64,000 bases of DNA from Panulirus ornatus. Its lineage: Eukaryota > Arthropoda > Malacostraca > Decapoda > Palinuridae. Under the pieces are notes generated by a model. It saw only the letters and a list, made by a program, of their open reading frames with translations, was not told the DNA's origin and did no database searches. The position numbers and the translations under genes were made by a program. The first letter of the stretch is position 1. Each line of letters opens with the position of its first letter. The stretch is taken from contig NC_092264.1 of the NCBI RefSeq assembly GCF_036320965.1, positions 19,586,585-19,650,584 of the forward strand, given 5' to 3'. Shown here piece by piece: positions 31,305-42,983 of this stretch.

Positions 31305-34300
31305 CCCACGTGTCGTAGAAGGCAACTAAAGGGAATGGGAGTGGGGGGCTAGAAACCCTCCCCTTCTTGTATTTTAACTTTCTAAAAGGGGAAACAGAAG
31401 AAGGAGTCACGCGGGGAGTACTCATCCTCCTCGAAGGCTCAGATTGGGGTGTCTAAATGTGTGTGGATGTAACCAAGATGAGAAAAAAGGAGAGATAGGT
31501 AGTATGTTTGAGGAAAGGAACCTGGATGTTTGGGCTCTGAGTGAAACGAAGCTCAAGGGTAAAGGGGAAGAGTAATTTGGGAATGTTTTGGGAGTAAAGT
31601 CAGGGGTTGGTGAGAGGACAAGAACCAGGGAAGGAGTAGCACTATTCCTGAAGCATGAGTGGTGGGAGTATGTGATAGAGTGTAAGAAAGTAAACTCTAG
31701 ATTGATATGGGTAAAACTGAAAGTGGATGGAGAGAGATGGGTGATTATTGGTGCCTCTGCACCTGGGCATGAGAAGAAAGATCATGAGAGGCAAGTGTTT
31801 TGGGAGCAGCTAAGTGAGTGTCTTAGTAGTTTTGATGCACGAGATCGGGTTATAGTGATGGGTGATTTGAATGCAAAGGTGAGTAATGTGGCAATTAAGG
31901 GAATGATTGGTGTACATGGGGTGTTCAGTGTTGTAAATGGAAATGGTGAAGAGCTTGTAGATTTGTGTGCAAAAAAAGGACTGGTGATTGGGAATACCTG
32001 GTTTAAAAAGAGAGATATACATAAATATACGTATGTAGGTAGGAGAGATGGCCAGAGAGCATATTGGATTATGTGTTAATTGATAGGTTCACGAAAGAGA
32101 GACTTTTGGATGTTAATGTGCTGAGAGGTGCAACTGAAGGGATGTCTGATCATTATCTTGTGGAGGCGAAGATGAAGATATGTGGAGGTTTTCAGAAAAG
32201 GAGAGAGAATGTTGGGATGAAGAGAGTGGTGAGAGTAAGTGTGCTTGTGAAGGAGACTTGTGTGAGGAAGTACCAAGAGAGACTGAGTGCAGAATGGAAA
32301 AAGGTGAGAGCAAAGGACATAAGGGGAGTGGGAAAGGAATGGGATGTATTTAGGGAAGCAGTGATGGCTTGCGCAAAAGATGCTTGTGGCATGAGAAGCG
32401 TGGGAGGTGGGCAGATTAGAAAGGGTAGTGAGTGGTGGGACGAAGAAGTAAGATTATTAGTGAAAGAGGAGAGAGGTATTTGGACGATTTTGCAAGGAAA
32501 TAATGCAAATGATTGGGAGATGTATAAAAGAAAGAGGCAGGAGGTCAAGAGAAATGTGCAAGTGGTGAAAAAGAGGACAAATGAGAGTTGGGGTGAGAGA
32601 GTATCATTAAATTTTAGGGATAATAAAGAGATGTTTTTGAAGGAGGTAAATAAAGTGCGTAAGACAAGAGAACAAATGGGAATATCGGTAAAGGGGGCTA
32701 ATGTGGAGGTAATAACACGTAGTGGTGATGTGAGGAGATGGAATGAGTATTTTGAAGGTTTGTTGAATGTTTTAGATGATAGAGTGGCAGATATAGGGTG
32801 TTTTGGTCGAGGTGGTGTGCAAAGTGAGAGGGTTAGGGAAAATGATTTGGTAAACAGAGAAGAGGTAGAGAAAGCTTTGCGGAAGATGAAAGCCGGCAAG
32901 GTGGCAGGTTTGGATGGTATCGCAGTGGAATTTATTAAAAGAAGGGGGTGATTGTGTTGTTGACTGGTTGGTAAGGATATTTAATGTATGTATGACCCAT
33001 GGTGAGGTGCCTGAGGATTGGCAGAATGCATGCATATTGCCATTGTACAAAGGTAAAGGGGATAAAAGTGAGTGCTCAAATTACAGAGGTATAAGTTTGT
33101 TGAGTATTCCTGCAAAATTATATGGGAGGGTATTGATTGAGAGGGTGAAGGCATGTACAGAGCATCAGATTAGGGAAGAGCTGTGTGGTTTCAGAAGTGG
33201 TAGAGGATATGTGGATCAGGTGTTTGCTTTGAAGAATATATGTGAGAAATACTCAGAAAAGCAAATGGATTGGTATGTAGCATTAATGGATCTGGAGAAG
33301 GCATATGACAGAGTTGATAGAGATGCTCTTTGGAAGGTATTAAGAATATATGGTGTGGGAGGAAAGTTCCTAGAAGCAGTTAAAAGTTAAAATCAAGGAT
33401 GTAAAGTATGTATACGAGTAGGAAGAGAAGAAAGTGATCGGTTCTCAGTGAATGTTGGTTTGCAGCAGGGGTGCATGATGTCTCCATGGTTGTTTAATTT
33501 GTTTATGGATCGGGTTGATAGGAAGGTGAATGCAAGAGTTTTGGATAGAGGGGCAAGTATGTAGTCTGTTGTGGATGAAAGGGCTTGGGAAGTGAGTCAG
33601 TTGTTGTTCGCTGATGATACAGCGCTGGTGGCTAATTCATGTGAGAAACTGCAGAAGCTGGTGACTGAGTTTGAAAAAGTGTGTGAAAGAAGAAAGCTGA
33701 GAGTATATGTGAATAAGAGCAAGGTTATTAGGTACAGTAGGGTTGAGGGACAAGTCAATTGGGAGGTAAGTTTGAATGGAGAAAAACTGGAGGAAGTGAA
33801 GTGTTTTAGATATCCGGGAGTGGATTTAGCAGCAGATGGAACCATGGAAGCGGAAGTGAGTTACAGGGTGGGGAAGGGGGCGAAAGTTCTGGGAGCGTTG
33901 AAAAATGTGTGGAAGGCAAGAACATTATCTCAGAAAGGAAAAATGGGTATGTTTGAACGAATAGTGGTTACAACAATGTTATATGGTTGCGAAGCATGGG
34001 CTATAGATCGGGTAGTGTGGAGGAGGGTGGATGTGTTGGAAATGAGATTTTTGAGGACAATATGTAGTGTGAGGTGGTTTGATCAAGTAGGTAATGAAAG
34101 GGTAAGAGAGATGTGTGGTAATAAAAAGAGTGTGGTTGAGAGAGCAGAAGAGGGTGTTTTGAAATGGTTTGGTCATATGGAGAGAATAAATGAGGAAAGA
34201 TTGACAAAGAGGCTATATGTGTCAGAGGTGGAGGGAATGAGGAGAAGTGGGAGACCAAATTGGAGGTGGAAGGATGGAGTGAGAAAGATTTTGAGTGATC

Positions 34301-34827
34301 GGGGCCTGAACATGCAGGAGGGTGAAAGGCATGCAAGGAATAGAGTGAATTGGAACGATGTGGTATACCAGGGTTGACGTGCTGTCATTGGATTGAAACA
34401 GGGCATGTGAAGTGTCTGGGGTAAACCATGGAAAGTTTTGTGGGGCCTGGATGTGGAAAGGGAGCTGTGGATTTGGTGCATTATTCAGGACAGCTAGAGA
34501 CTGAATGTGAATGAATGTGGCCTTTGTTGTCTTTCCCTAGCGCTATATCGCGCACGTGCGGGGGGAGGGGGTTGTCATTTCATGTGTGATGGGGTGGCGA
34601 CGGGAATGAATAAAGGGAGCAAGCATGAATTATGTACATGTGTATATATGTATATGTCTGTGTACGTATATATATGTATATGTTGAAATGTATAGGCATG
34701 TTTATGTGCGTGTGTGGACGTGTATGTATATACATGTGTATGTGGGTGGATTGGGCCTTGCGTTCGTCTGTTTCCTTATGCTACTTCGCTAACGCGGGAG
34801 ACAGCGACAAAGTACAATAAAAAAAAT
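31305..34827 (+). mobile_element. RTE-like LINE family A, near-full-length copy 4 (long 3' UTR)
   Basis: Begins at 'cccacgtgtcgtagaaggc', so only the first ~35 nt of the 5' UTR (including the palindrome) are missing. AGG replaces the ATG seen in copies 1 and 2. Long-type 3' UTR with internal hairpin motif near 34545-34570 and terminal hairpin at 34780-34806, then an A-rich tail. Confidence 0.85.
31462..34377 (+). pseudogene. RTE ORF: endonuclease + reverse transcriptase (multiple lesions)
   Basis: Open blocks 31588-32079 (endonuclease, GASAPGHEKKDHERQVF, GDLNAKVSN), 32064-32951 (295 aa: SDHYLVEAK, linker, AGKVAGLDGIAVEF), 32914-33390 (158 aa: YRGISLLSIPAKLYGRVL, LMDLEKAYDRVDRDALWKV) and 33571-34377 (268 aa: LLFADDTALVANS, RYPGVDLAADG, C-terminal domain to the native stop). 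Stops at 31573-31575 and 33388-33390 and frameshifts near 32070 and 32940 separate them. The catalytic FADD is retained. Confidence 0.82.
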
Positions 34828-34834
34828 ATAATAA

Positions 34835-35930
34835 TACATATACTTATCAACATGTACACAGACATATGCATTTATACACATGTACCTATTCATGCTTGCC
34901 TTCATCCATTCCTGGCATCACCCCACCCCACAGGAAACAGCATCGCTACCCCCTGCTTCAGTGAGGTAGCTCCAGGAATACAAACAAAAAGGCCAAATTT
35001 GTTTTCACTCAGTCTCTAGCTATCTTGTATAATGCACCGAAAACACAGCTCCCTATCCACATTCATGCCCCACAACCTTTCCATGGTTTACTCCTGACAT
35101 TTCACATGCTGTGGTTCAGTCCATTGACAGCACATTGACCCCAGTATACCACATCGTTCCAATTAATCCAATTCCTTGCAAGCCTCTCACCCTCCTGTAT
35201 GTTCAGGCCCCAATCACTCAATAACTTTTTTCAGTCCATCCTTCCATCTCCAATTTGGTCTCCTGCTTCTCCTTGTTCCTTCCACTTCTGACACATTTAT
35301 CCTCTTTGTCAATATCTCCTCACTCATTCTCTCCATATGTCCAAACCATTTAGCACATCCTCTTCTGCTCTCTTAACCTCACTCTGTTTATTTCCATACA
35401 TTTCTCTTACCCTTTCATTACTTACTCGATCAAGCCACCTCACACCACATATCCTCAAACATTTCATTTCCAACACATCCACTCCATACAGTCCTATCTA
35501 CAGCCCATGCCTTATAACCATATGATATTGTTAGAACTACTATTCCTTCAAACATAACAGTTTTGCTCTCCAAGATAACTTTCTCTCCTTCCACACATTC
35601 TTCATCGCTCCGGGAACCTCTGCCCACCTTCCTCACCCTGTGACTCACTTTCACTTCCATGGTTCCATTCACTTCTTAGTCCACTCCCAGACATTCAAAC
35701 CCACATCCCAATTTACTTGTCCCTCAATCCTAGTGAACCCAATAACCTTGGGCTCATTCATATTCACTCTCAACTTACTCCTTTCACACACCTTTCCATA
35801 CTCAGTCACCAATTTTTCTGTTTCTCACTCGAACTAGACAACAGAGCTGCATCATTAGCAAACAAGTGACTCACCTCCCAGGCCCTCCCATCCCCAACAG
35901 ACTGCACATTCGCTTCTCTCTCCAAAACCT
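34835..35930 (-). mobile_element. Old RTE family A subfamily copy
   Basis: 3' UTR variant with 'cttcagtgaggtagctccagg' near 34950, then a decayed C-terminal domain and thumb, ending near the SVGDGRAWE-like segment at 35930. It lies tail-to-tail with copy 4. A short open piece at 35430-35672 retains CVEGEKVILESKTVMFEGIVV. Highly diverged. Confidence 0.72.
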
Positions 35931-37118
35931 CTCCATAGTTTACCCTGGACTTTTCACATGCCCTGGGTCAGTCCATTGACGACATATCGACCCCGATATA
36001 CCACATCCAATTCACTCTATTCCTTGCATGCCTCACCCTCGTGTGTGTTCAGTCCCTGATCACTCAAAATCTTTTTCACTCCATCCTTCGTCCTCTAATT
36101 TGGTCTCTCTCTCTTCTCTTTGTTCCCTCCACCTCTGATGCATATATCCTCTTTGTCAATCCTTCCTCACCTATTCTCTCCATATGTCCAAGCCATTTCA
36201 ACAGACCCTCTTCTGCTCTCTTGACCACACTTTTTATTTTCACACATCTCTCTTACCCTTTCATTACTTACTCGATCAAACTACCTCACACCATATATTG
36301 TCCTCAAACATTTCATTTCTAACATACCCACCCTCTTCCGTACAACCTTATCTATAGCCCATGTCCCGCAACCATACAATATTGTTAGAACTACTGTTTC
36401 TTCAAACATACCCAGTTTTGCTCTCTGAGATAATGTTCTCTCCTTCAACACATTCTTCATTGCTCCCAGAACCTTTGCCCCCTCCCCTGCCCTGTGACTC
36501 ACTTCTACTTTCGTGGTTCCATTCGATGCTATGTCCACTCCTAGATATCTAAAACACTTCACTTCCTCCAATTTTTCTCCATTCAAACTTACATTCCAAT
36601 TAACTTGTCCCTCAAGTCTACTGAACCTAATAACCTTGCTTTTATTCACATTTACTCTTAACTTTCTCCTTTAACACATTTTTCCAAACTCAGTCACCAA
36701 CTTCTGCAGTTTCTCACTTGAATCAGCCACCAGAACTGTATCATCATTGAATAATAACTGACTCACTTCCCAGGCCCTCTCATCCCCAACAGACTGCATA
36801 CTTGCCTTTTTCTGCAAAACTCTTGCATTTACCTCCCTAACCACTGCATCCATAAACAAATTAAACTACCAAGGGGACATCACACACTACCACGAAGACC
36901 AACCTTCACTGGGAACCAATCACTTTCCTCTCTTCCTACTCGTACACATGCCTTGCATCCTTGGTAAAATCTTTTCATTGCTTCTTGAAGCTTACCTCCC
37001 ACACCATATACTCTTAATACCTAGAAAGCATCTCTGTCAACCCTATCATATGCCTTCTCCAGATCCATAAATGCTACATACAAATCCATATGTTTTTCTA
37101 GGTATTTCTTACACACAC
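35931..37118 (-). mobile_element. Old RTE family A copy, fused to the previous one
   Basis: Starts abruptly inside the 3' UTR ('ctccatagtttaccctgg') with no tail or hairpin, then runs through the C-terminal domain (36281-36649, open: VNWNVSLNGEKLEEVKCFRYL) and palm (36671-36859, LLFNDDTVLVADS, FADD changed to FNDD) to the RT fingers near 37115. The missing 3' end at the joint suggests a deletion or unequal exchange between two old copies. Confidence 0.72.
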
Positions 37119-37718
37119 ATAAATCGTGAGTGTACATAAGATGCAGGTGGAGCCACAAGGATGTAGAAAATGTGTCAAGCACTTTCTTCTGATAAGATCG
37201 TAAGGACTGAGTACAGATAAAGAGAACCTTGATATAGTATACCCGCCATCACTGCATGGGGCAGGCAAGTGATTTAAGAATCAAGTGAAGGTATTATGAA
37301 ACAAGTGAGAGGATTAGGGCACAAGTTACCCTTAACAACCTCCCGTCTCTCAAGGTACAAACTCAGTTTAACCCATGTTCCCAGAAACATGTTTGCAATT
37401 TTTTCTATGATAAAGCTATGTAATTTATATAAACCAGCATTTTGATTGATAGTAATAACTATACTATGTTTTATAAGGGATGATTCAACAATAATTGTAT
37501 CTGTCACTGAGTTATTACATGTGATAATCTTAACACTGCTCCAATGAATTTGATGACCAAAATCTTTTGGGTGAACGAATATTGCATTAGATCCTTAACC
37601 ATCCCTAACGTACATTAAGAACCATACCAATTTGACAAATGTAGAGTGAGCAGTTACAGAATTTCTTATAAGACTTTCCCTAACTATGATTTTGTTGTTG
37701 AAGACTACTCTCTCTCTC
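37119..37718. other. Unassigned unique sequence
   Basis: No gene or recognised repeat. A 77-aa open frame on the minus strand (37274-37507) has no motif, and I regard it as chance. Confidence 0.4.
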
Positions 37719-37933
37719 GTATACTGTTTGCCATTTCCCACTTTAGCGAGGTAGCGTTAAGAACAGAGTACTGAGCCTTTGAGGGAATATCCTCACTTGG
37801 CCACTTTCTCTGTTCCTTCTTTTGGAAAATTAAAAACGAGGGGAGGATTTCCAGCCCCCACTCCCTCCCCTTTTAGTCGCCTTCTACGACACGCAGGGAA
37901 TACGTGGGAAGTATTCTTTCTCCCCTATCCTCA
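37719..37933 (-). mobile_element. Short non-autonomous RTE-derived element, copy S4
   Basis: About 215 bp, older than the others: the 5' palindrome is decayed (ctatcctcat), the A-spacer is only ~10 nt, the palindrome arms read GAACAGAG/CTCTGTTC, and the hairpin loop region reads CTCGC-TAAA-GTGGG. Inserted in unique sequence without flanking (TA)n; a short (CT)n precedes it on the + strand. Confidence 0.8.
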
Positions 37934-38159
37934 TTAATTATAAAAGTTTTAGACAAAACTTGAGCATTAAGCAGGTTCTCACAGTAAAGTAGTAACAACA
38001 AGTCTTTCTTCACTAATGGTTCTCTAGATTTAACATTGTGAAAAGACTTTCTAGCATGATAACAAGTTGAATCAAGGAAATGTTACTGTAATTTATAACC
38101 AGTGTCATAGATATTGCAGAGTTTATCATCACTACATTCATCATCATATACTATGTCAA

Positions 38160-38820
38160 TCATTTTAAATCTTAAAGGTTATGATCAGGTCACCCCTTCT
38201 CTTGTCTCTCTTCCAGTATGGGCAAATTTAAAACATGTAGCCTTTCCTTGTAACTTAGCTCTCTTAATTCTTCCACCATCTTTGTTACCTTCCTGTGGAC
38301 CCCTCTCTATTAGCTTTTTGTGTTTCTTTAGGTGTAGTGACCAAGATTGAGGAGCATATTTTAGTTTTGGCCATATGAAGGATATGAACAGCTTGCTAAA
38401 TTTTTCCTCATCCATATACTTAAAAGCTCTTTTGATATTTGCTAGTAGACAGTTTGTTTCCTAACTATTGGGACTTCCTAACATGGGACTTTAGGAACAG
38501 GTTAGGGATGGTGTCAGCTCCCAGATTCTTCTCACTCACACTCCTGAAGATTATTTCTTGCTAGATAATAATAATACTGAAGCCTTCTCTCAGCTTGTCC
38601 AGTATTCATTGCTTTACATTTACTTGGGTTTAATTTCATCATTTGTATATGATACCAACTTTGGAGTCTGTTTAGGTTCATTTGTAAGTTGATGCAATCT
38701 TTTTCACTTATGACTTTGGCATCAACTACATATATAAAGAGTCTGTTTAGGTTCATTTGTAAGATGATGCAATCTTTTTCACTTTTGACTTTTGCTTCAA
38801 CTACATATATAAAGAGTTAT
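38160..38820 (-). mobile_element. CR1-like LINE fragment
   Basis: Minus strand: MNLNRLFIYVVDAKVISEKDCINLQ, then NLNRLQSWYHIQMMKLNPSKCKAMNTG (38532-38756), matching the post-palm segment of CR1-like elements (LNRLQSW...MKFNPSKCK). Further on, MDEEKFSKLFISFIWPKLKYAPQSWSLHLKKHKKLIER (38230-38415) matches the following segment. A 75-bp tandem duplication is embedded (38664-38813). Frames broken. Confidence 0.75.
38664..38813. repeat. 75-bp direct tandem duplication
   Basis: Two units beginning 'gagtctgtttaggttcatttgtaa' at 38664 and 38739, differing at a few positions. It lies inside the CR1-like fragment. Confidence 0.85.
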
Positions 38821-40515
38821 TCATCATCTCATGAATCATATTTCTTAGTTTTTTGATGTTGCAGTATACACATGTTTGGAAAAGGGAAATGCACAAATTG
38901 TCAGTAATATTTGTATAATATGATTTTTTTTTGTTGGGTTAGAACTTCTATACTGTAGCTTGAGCCAGATTGATGATTGACCATTGTTATATAAATACTT
39001 ATGGTGAACAAGGATATCAGTTATGTCAGTATCTTATGTATCAGTTCATAACGGATTATTTCAATATTTGTATCTCATAACTGCAGGTAAACATCACAGA
39101 AATATTATATATGGTTCTCTTTATGTATAACAGATAAGAATTTTTTTTGAACCAGGCTTAATTATCTATAACTGATTTTTTGGTGTAACAGTAATGACTG
39201 CAGTTGCTGGCTTTGGCTTGACCTTCCAAGGTAAGGTATCAAGTGGTGAGTAGTACAGAGTGTGGCTTATCTAGAGTTTCAAGAGTGACACTTACTGTGC
39301 TTCAGATTCCTGTCTGACCCTCTCATGTGCATATACATACAAGCTAATTTTGCATAAAGGATTTGCCCATTACTGATTTTATGCAATCAGTTTGTGAATC
39401 CACCTAATTTTTTTTATAGAATCATAAGATAACCACTTGACAAACAAATGAAATATCATAGTCTTGCTTTTATGCATTTGTAAATGACTTCATTAAATAT
39501 TTTATCAAATTATGGACATTTTTAGGCATTTTTGTCTGCTTGACTGAAAGGAACCAGATAGTTATCACTCTTTGGCTCAAATGAACTAATGTATATTGAC
39601 AATAAACCTCTGGATTTTTTCATCCATTAGAAAGTTCTAGAATTTTTTAGTAGTAGTAATTGATGTATGATGACAGCTCTAGTGAAGGTTTGATTACCAT
39701 CACATTGCAATTTTGACCACAAGGAAATGCGCCCTGGAAGGTTATAGGGGTCCCCAGGACTGGGGTTTAGCAGAATATTGAAAAAAATATAGTATGATCA
39801 GTTAATAAGATATATCAAGAAAAGTTAAAGTAAGAGGAAAAATCTGGTAATTCATCCATATTTGGTGCTGTACAGACATTTAGATTTGGCATGCTGCACG
39901 AGCTCAGCTTAATGTGTTTTTAGTGACTTGTTTTGACTCACATCTTTGTTTCTTCTCTGCCACCACCAATGGATTACTGATACACAAAACCTTTTCTTAA
40001 TGCTACCAAAGACTATCATGATTAGCCACTACTTGACATTAGGCTATGCCTGGGCTGTACCTTTACCAGTCTTGTTTTGTGGGTATCTTAGTAACTAGAA
40101 ATCTTTCTCAGTATTATTTGTAGTTGTTTGTGCTATAACGCATCTCAGCATACCCTTAAAATACACCTTTCTGTTGAAATGACAACAGGAAAAGGCAACC
40201 CCTGCAAGTACTGCTAGGGTTGCCTCAGGGGAAAACATTGTATTATAAGGATAAGTAGCTTTGTGATTTTTTCCTAGTGCTAATTTCATTTGCTTGTGAT
40301 ATAAGGCACATCTTTTAACTGATTGAAATGCCTCTTAATTTAGGTGAGGGCAGAAAAGAGGCATCCCATACAAGTATGGATAAGGACTTCATAAATGTAC
40401 AAGTATGGCAAGGGTCCTTTAGGGGTTAATGAAGGATCATAAACTCATTGAATCAGTCAGATGTTATAACTTTGTGGAAAGAATTATATACAATTTCAGA
40501 TTTATTTTATGACAT
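38821..40515. other. Unassigned unique AT-rich sequence
   Basis: About 1.7 kb with no recognised gene, repeat or RNA. Probably intronic or intergenic. Confidence 0.45.
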
Positions 40516-40783
40516 AATTTAGCACAATTTTATCCCTTGGGATAGGGGACTAAGAATACTTCCCACGTATTCCCTGCGTGTCATAGAAGGCGACTAAAAG
40601 GGAAGGGAGCGGGGGGCTGGAAATCCTCCCCTCTCATTTTTTTTTTCATTTTCCAAAAGAAGGAACAGAGGGGGCCAGGTGAGGATATTCCAAAAAAGGC
40701 CCAGTCCTCTGTTCTTAACGCTACCTTGCTAACGCGGGAAATGGCGAATAGTTTAAAAGAAAAGAAAAGAAAATTTAGCACAA
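40516..40783 (+). mobile_element. Short non-autonomous element, copy S5, with target-site duplication
   Basis: Element 40528-40771 (about 244 bp) flanked by the 12-bp direct repeat AATTTAGCACAA at 40516-40527 and 40772-40783. Order: ATCCCTTGGGATA, 5' region, T-rich spacer, GAACAGAG...CTCTGTTC palindrome, hairpin CTTGC-TAAC-GCGGG, and tail (AAAAG)n. The duplication defines both ends and shows insertion as a discrete unit into unique DNA. Confidence 0.88.
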
Positions 40784-42983
40784 AATTGATTGCTTTTTGG
40801 TTAGTATCACTGATTGTAATGTGATCATATTCTAAGCAAGAACACAGCAGAGTTAAACATTTCATTTGGTAAGGTTTTTATCATGTCAAACATAGACTTG
40901 TCATTGGAGAAGATGGTCTGAAATCACATGAACATTTGGAAAGTATGTGCGAGTTACTTGCTTGATGTGACACAAGTAAGCATTATTGGGTTGTGCTCTG
41001 ATTGTGTGATCTAATCCAATGTGATAAATTGTAATTACTAAGTGAATCAATGAAACAGCTACATCAGAGATTTTGGCTTCACTGTCAAAATGCAGTGAAT
41101 CTTAACTAGTTTAAGGATATAGATTTATTTACAAGTTTCTGTTAGACATTATGTGCTGAAAAATCATAATAGATAATTTTTTTTCTGATCTCTAGCTTAG
41201 TAGTCAAAATAACTTGAAATATTTAAATGGAATTGAATGTCAGCTATGTCTGCTTTTTGTCACTTTCATCCCAGCTGTAATTGAATGGGTTGGTCAAATG
41301 CAGAAAGATATGCACATTTTTTGGCAATTATTTTGCATAGCTTAGAACCTTAGTCAAAATCTTAAAGTGTGACGAAGGCAAGTATACCAAATTTCTCAGG
41401 GATACAGAATTATCTACAAGTTTCTGTTAAACATTGTGTACTGAAAAATTATTGTGGAGTTTTTTCTTCTCTTATTTTTGGTTCAATGGTCAGAATAACT
41501 TGAAAATATTTAGATGGCATTGAGTGCCATCTATATCTGATTTTTGTCACCATCAGCTCAGCTCCCATTAAACAAGGTGGGTCAAATGCAGAGACATGCA
41601 CATTTTTTTTTTTTTTTTTTTGAAATTATATTGCATAGTTTAATACCTTACCTTAGTCAAAATCTTAAAATGTGACAAAGGCAAGTATACCAGATTCTTT
41701 GGGAGCAGACTTGCTATTCTTTGTCCATTAGATAACACTAACACAGTTATTTTTAAATATTCATTATGTTTTTATGGTCTATATTCTACAAAAACATTCA
41801 TTATAACAAGACTGCAACCCTCTGGCTTAGATAAAAATTGCTTGGTGAAGAAACCATCTGAGCACAGTTATTGCATATCCAGGAGGGGATCTTCTCAATC
41901 TAGCCAGTCCTGAACATGCTTTACTCATTAAGACTAATGTATCTGTCTACTTAGTAAAGAGGATACAGTATGAACTAAAAATGCTGCCATATACAAGCAA
42001 GTGCAGTATTTCTCCCTCCACACTTTTACAATAATGCTAACTATGGAGGAAGACAGCACCAGATTCATCTATTCTGCATTCTTGATAAATCTAAAGTCAC
42101 CTCTGTCTCTGAAATGCATCTTCATTTTACCTTTGACAAATGATATTCACTACATCTCCTGCTCATGTAACTCACTTCTTTCTCAGAAATCCTATCATTA
42201 TTTCACCTTAACAAGATTGATGGGCTGCCTTCTGGAGGCATCTCATTACCATGAAAATTTATTTTGTGGTTTATAGGCAAATGATGTAGCCAAAATTGTC
42301 CTGAATCTGATGATATCTTGCATAAGACCATTAAGTAACTGAAAACCTTCCTATAAAAAGTTTAGTGTGAAATACCACTTCATTGTAGAATTTGGGATTT
42401 TGTTGTGAGCTTGATGCAACTGATGCCTTCCAAGATGAACACCACTTATACAAAGAGATGGTGATCACTTGATCACATTCAGCCAATTACTACATTGCTG
42501 TTCCCTCTCAGATGGTAGATCCACTTCAGTCAGTGTTTATATCACATGTGGGAATTTTTAAGCATACTTTTCTTGTTATAGATCAATGATAAATCTCATT
42601 TATGGTGGAATCAACTACCTCAACTACCTCAGAAATTAGTTCACCATTTTAGTGCAGCCAAATAGCCCAGGAATGTGGAAGAATTGAGAAAAACAAAGTT
42701 CAAAAAGTTGCAGTCTTTGCTTGCTGTAAAGTGTAGGAAACAAAAGTATGTGGAGGCTAGAAAAATCAGCCCACCATGTGCTAGGTGATATATAGCTGCT
42801 TTTGCATGACTGCTGAGTGATTAGTGAATACAGTATTAAAATGCTTATATTCAGAAGAAGGTGCATGTATGTGCAGTGAAGTGAAGGAGAACAGGTGGTT
42901 GGTACATAATAATACATAATAATATGAGCATTTTTCAGTGACTATTCATTTTATTATAGTTGATTAAAAGATGAGTCTGTAAT
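40784..42983. other. Unassigned unique sequence
   Basis: No LINE, SINE or exon recognised apart from the tandem duplication listed separately. A 91-aa open frame at 42001-42276 (+) lacks motifs and splice context. Confidence 0.45.
41115..41704. repeat. ~285-bp diverged tandem duplication
   Basis: Units start 'ggatatagatttatttacaag' (41115) and 'ggatacagaattatctacaag' (41400) and end '...gcaagtataccaaatttctcaggg' and '...gcaagtataccagattctttggg'. Collinear throughout, with many substitutions and a poly(T) expansion in unit 2 (41607-41622). It is not related to the LINEs in the window. Confidence 0.85.

Noticed and set aside
39192..39230. A 39-bp stretch between 'gtaacag' and 'gtaagg' could be a mini-exon with an ATG.
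   Set aside because: The acceptor has only a weak pyrimidine tract, the peptide shows no recognisable feature and such pairs occur by chance in long AT-rich DNA.
42001..42276. A 91-aa plus-strand open frame in unique DNA.
   Set aside because: No motif, no splice context, composition like its surroundings.
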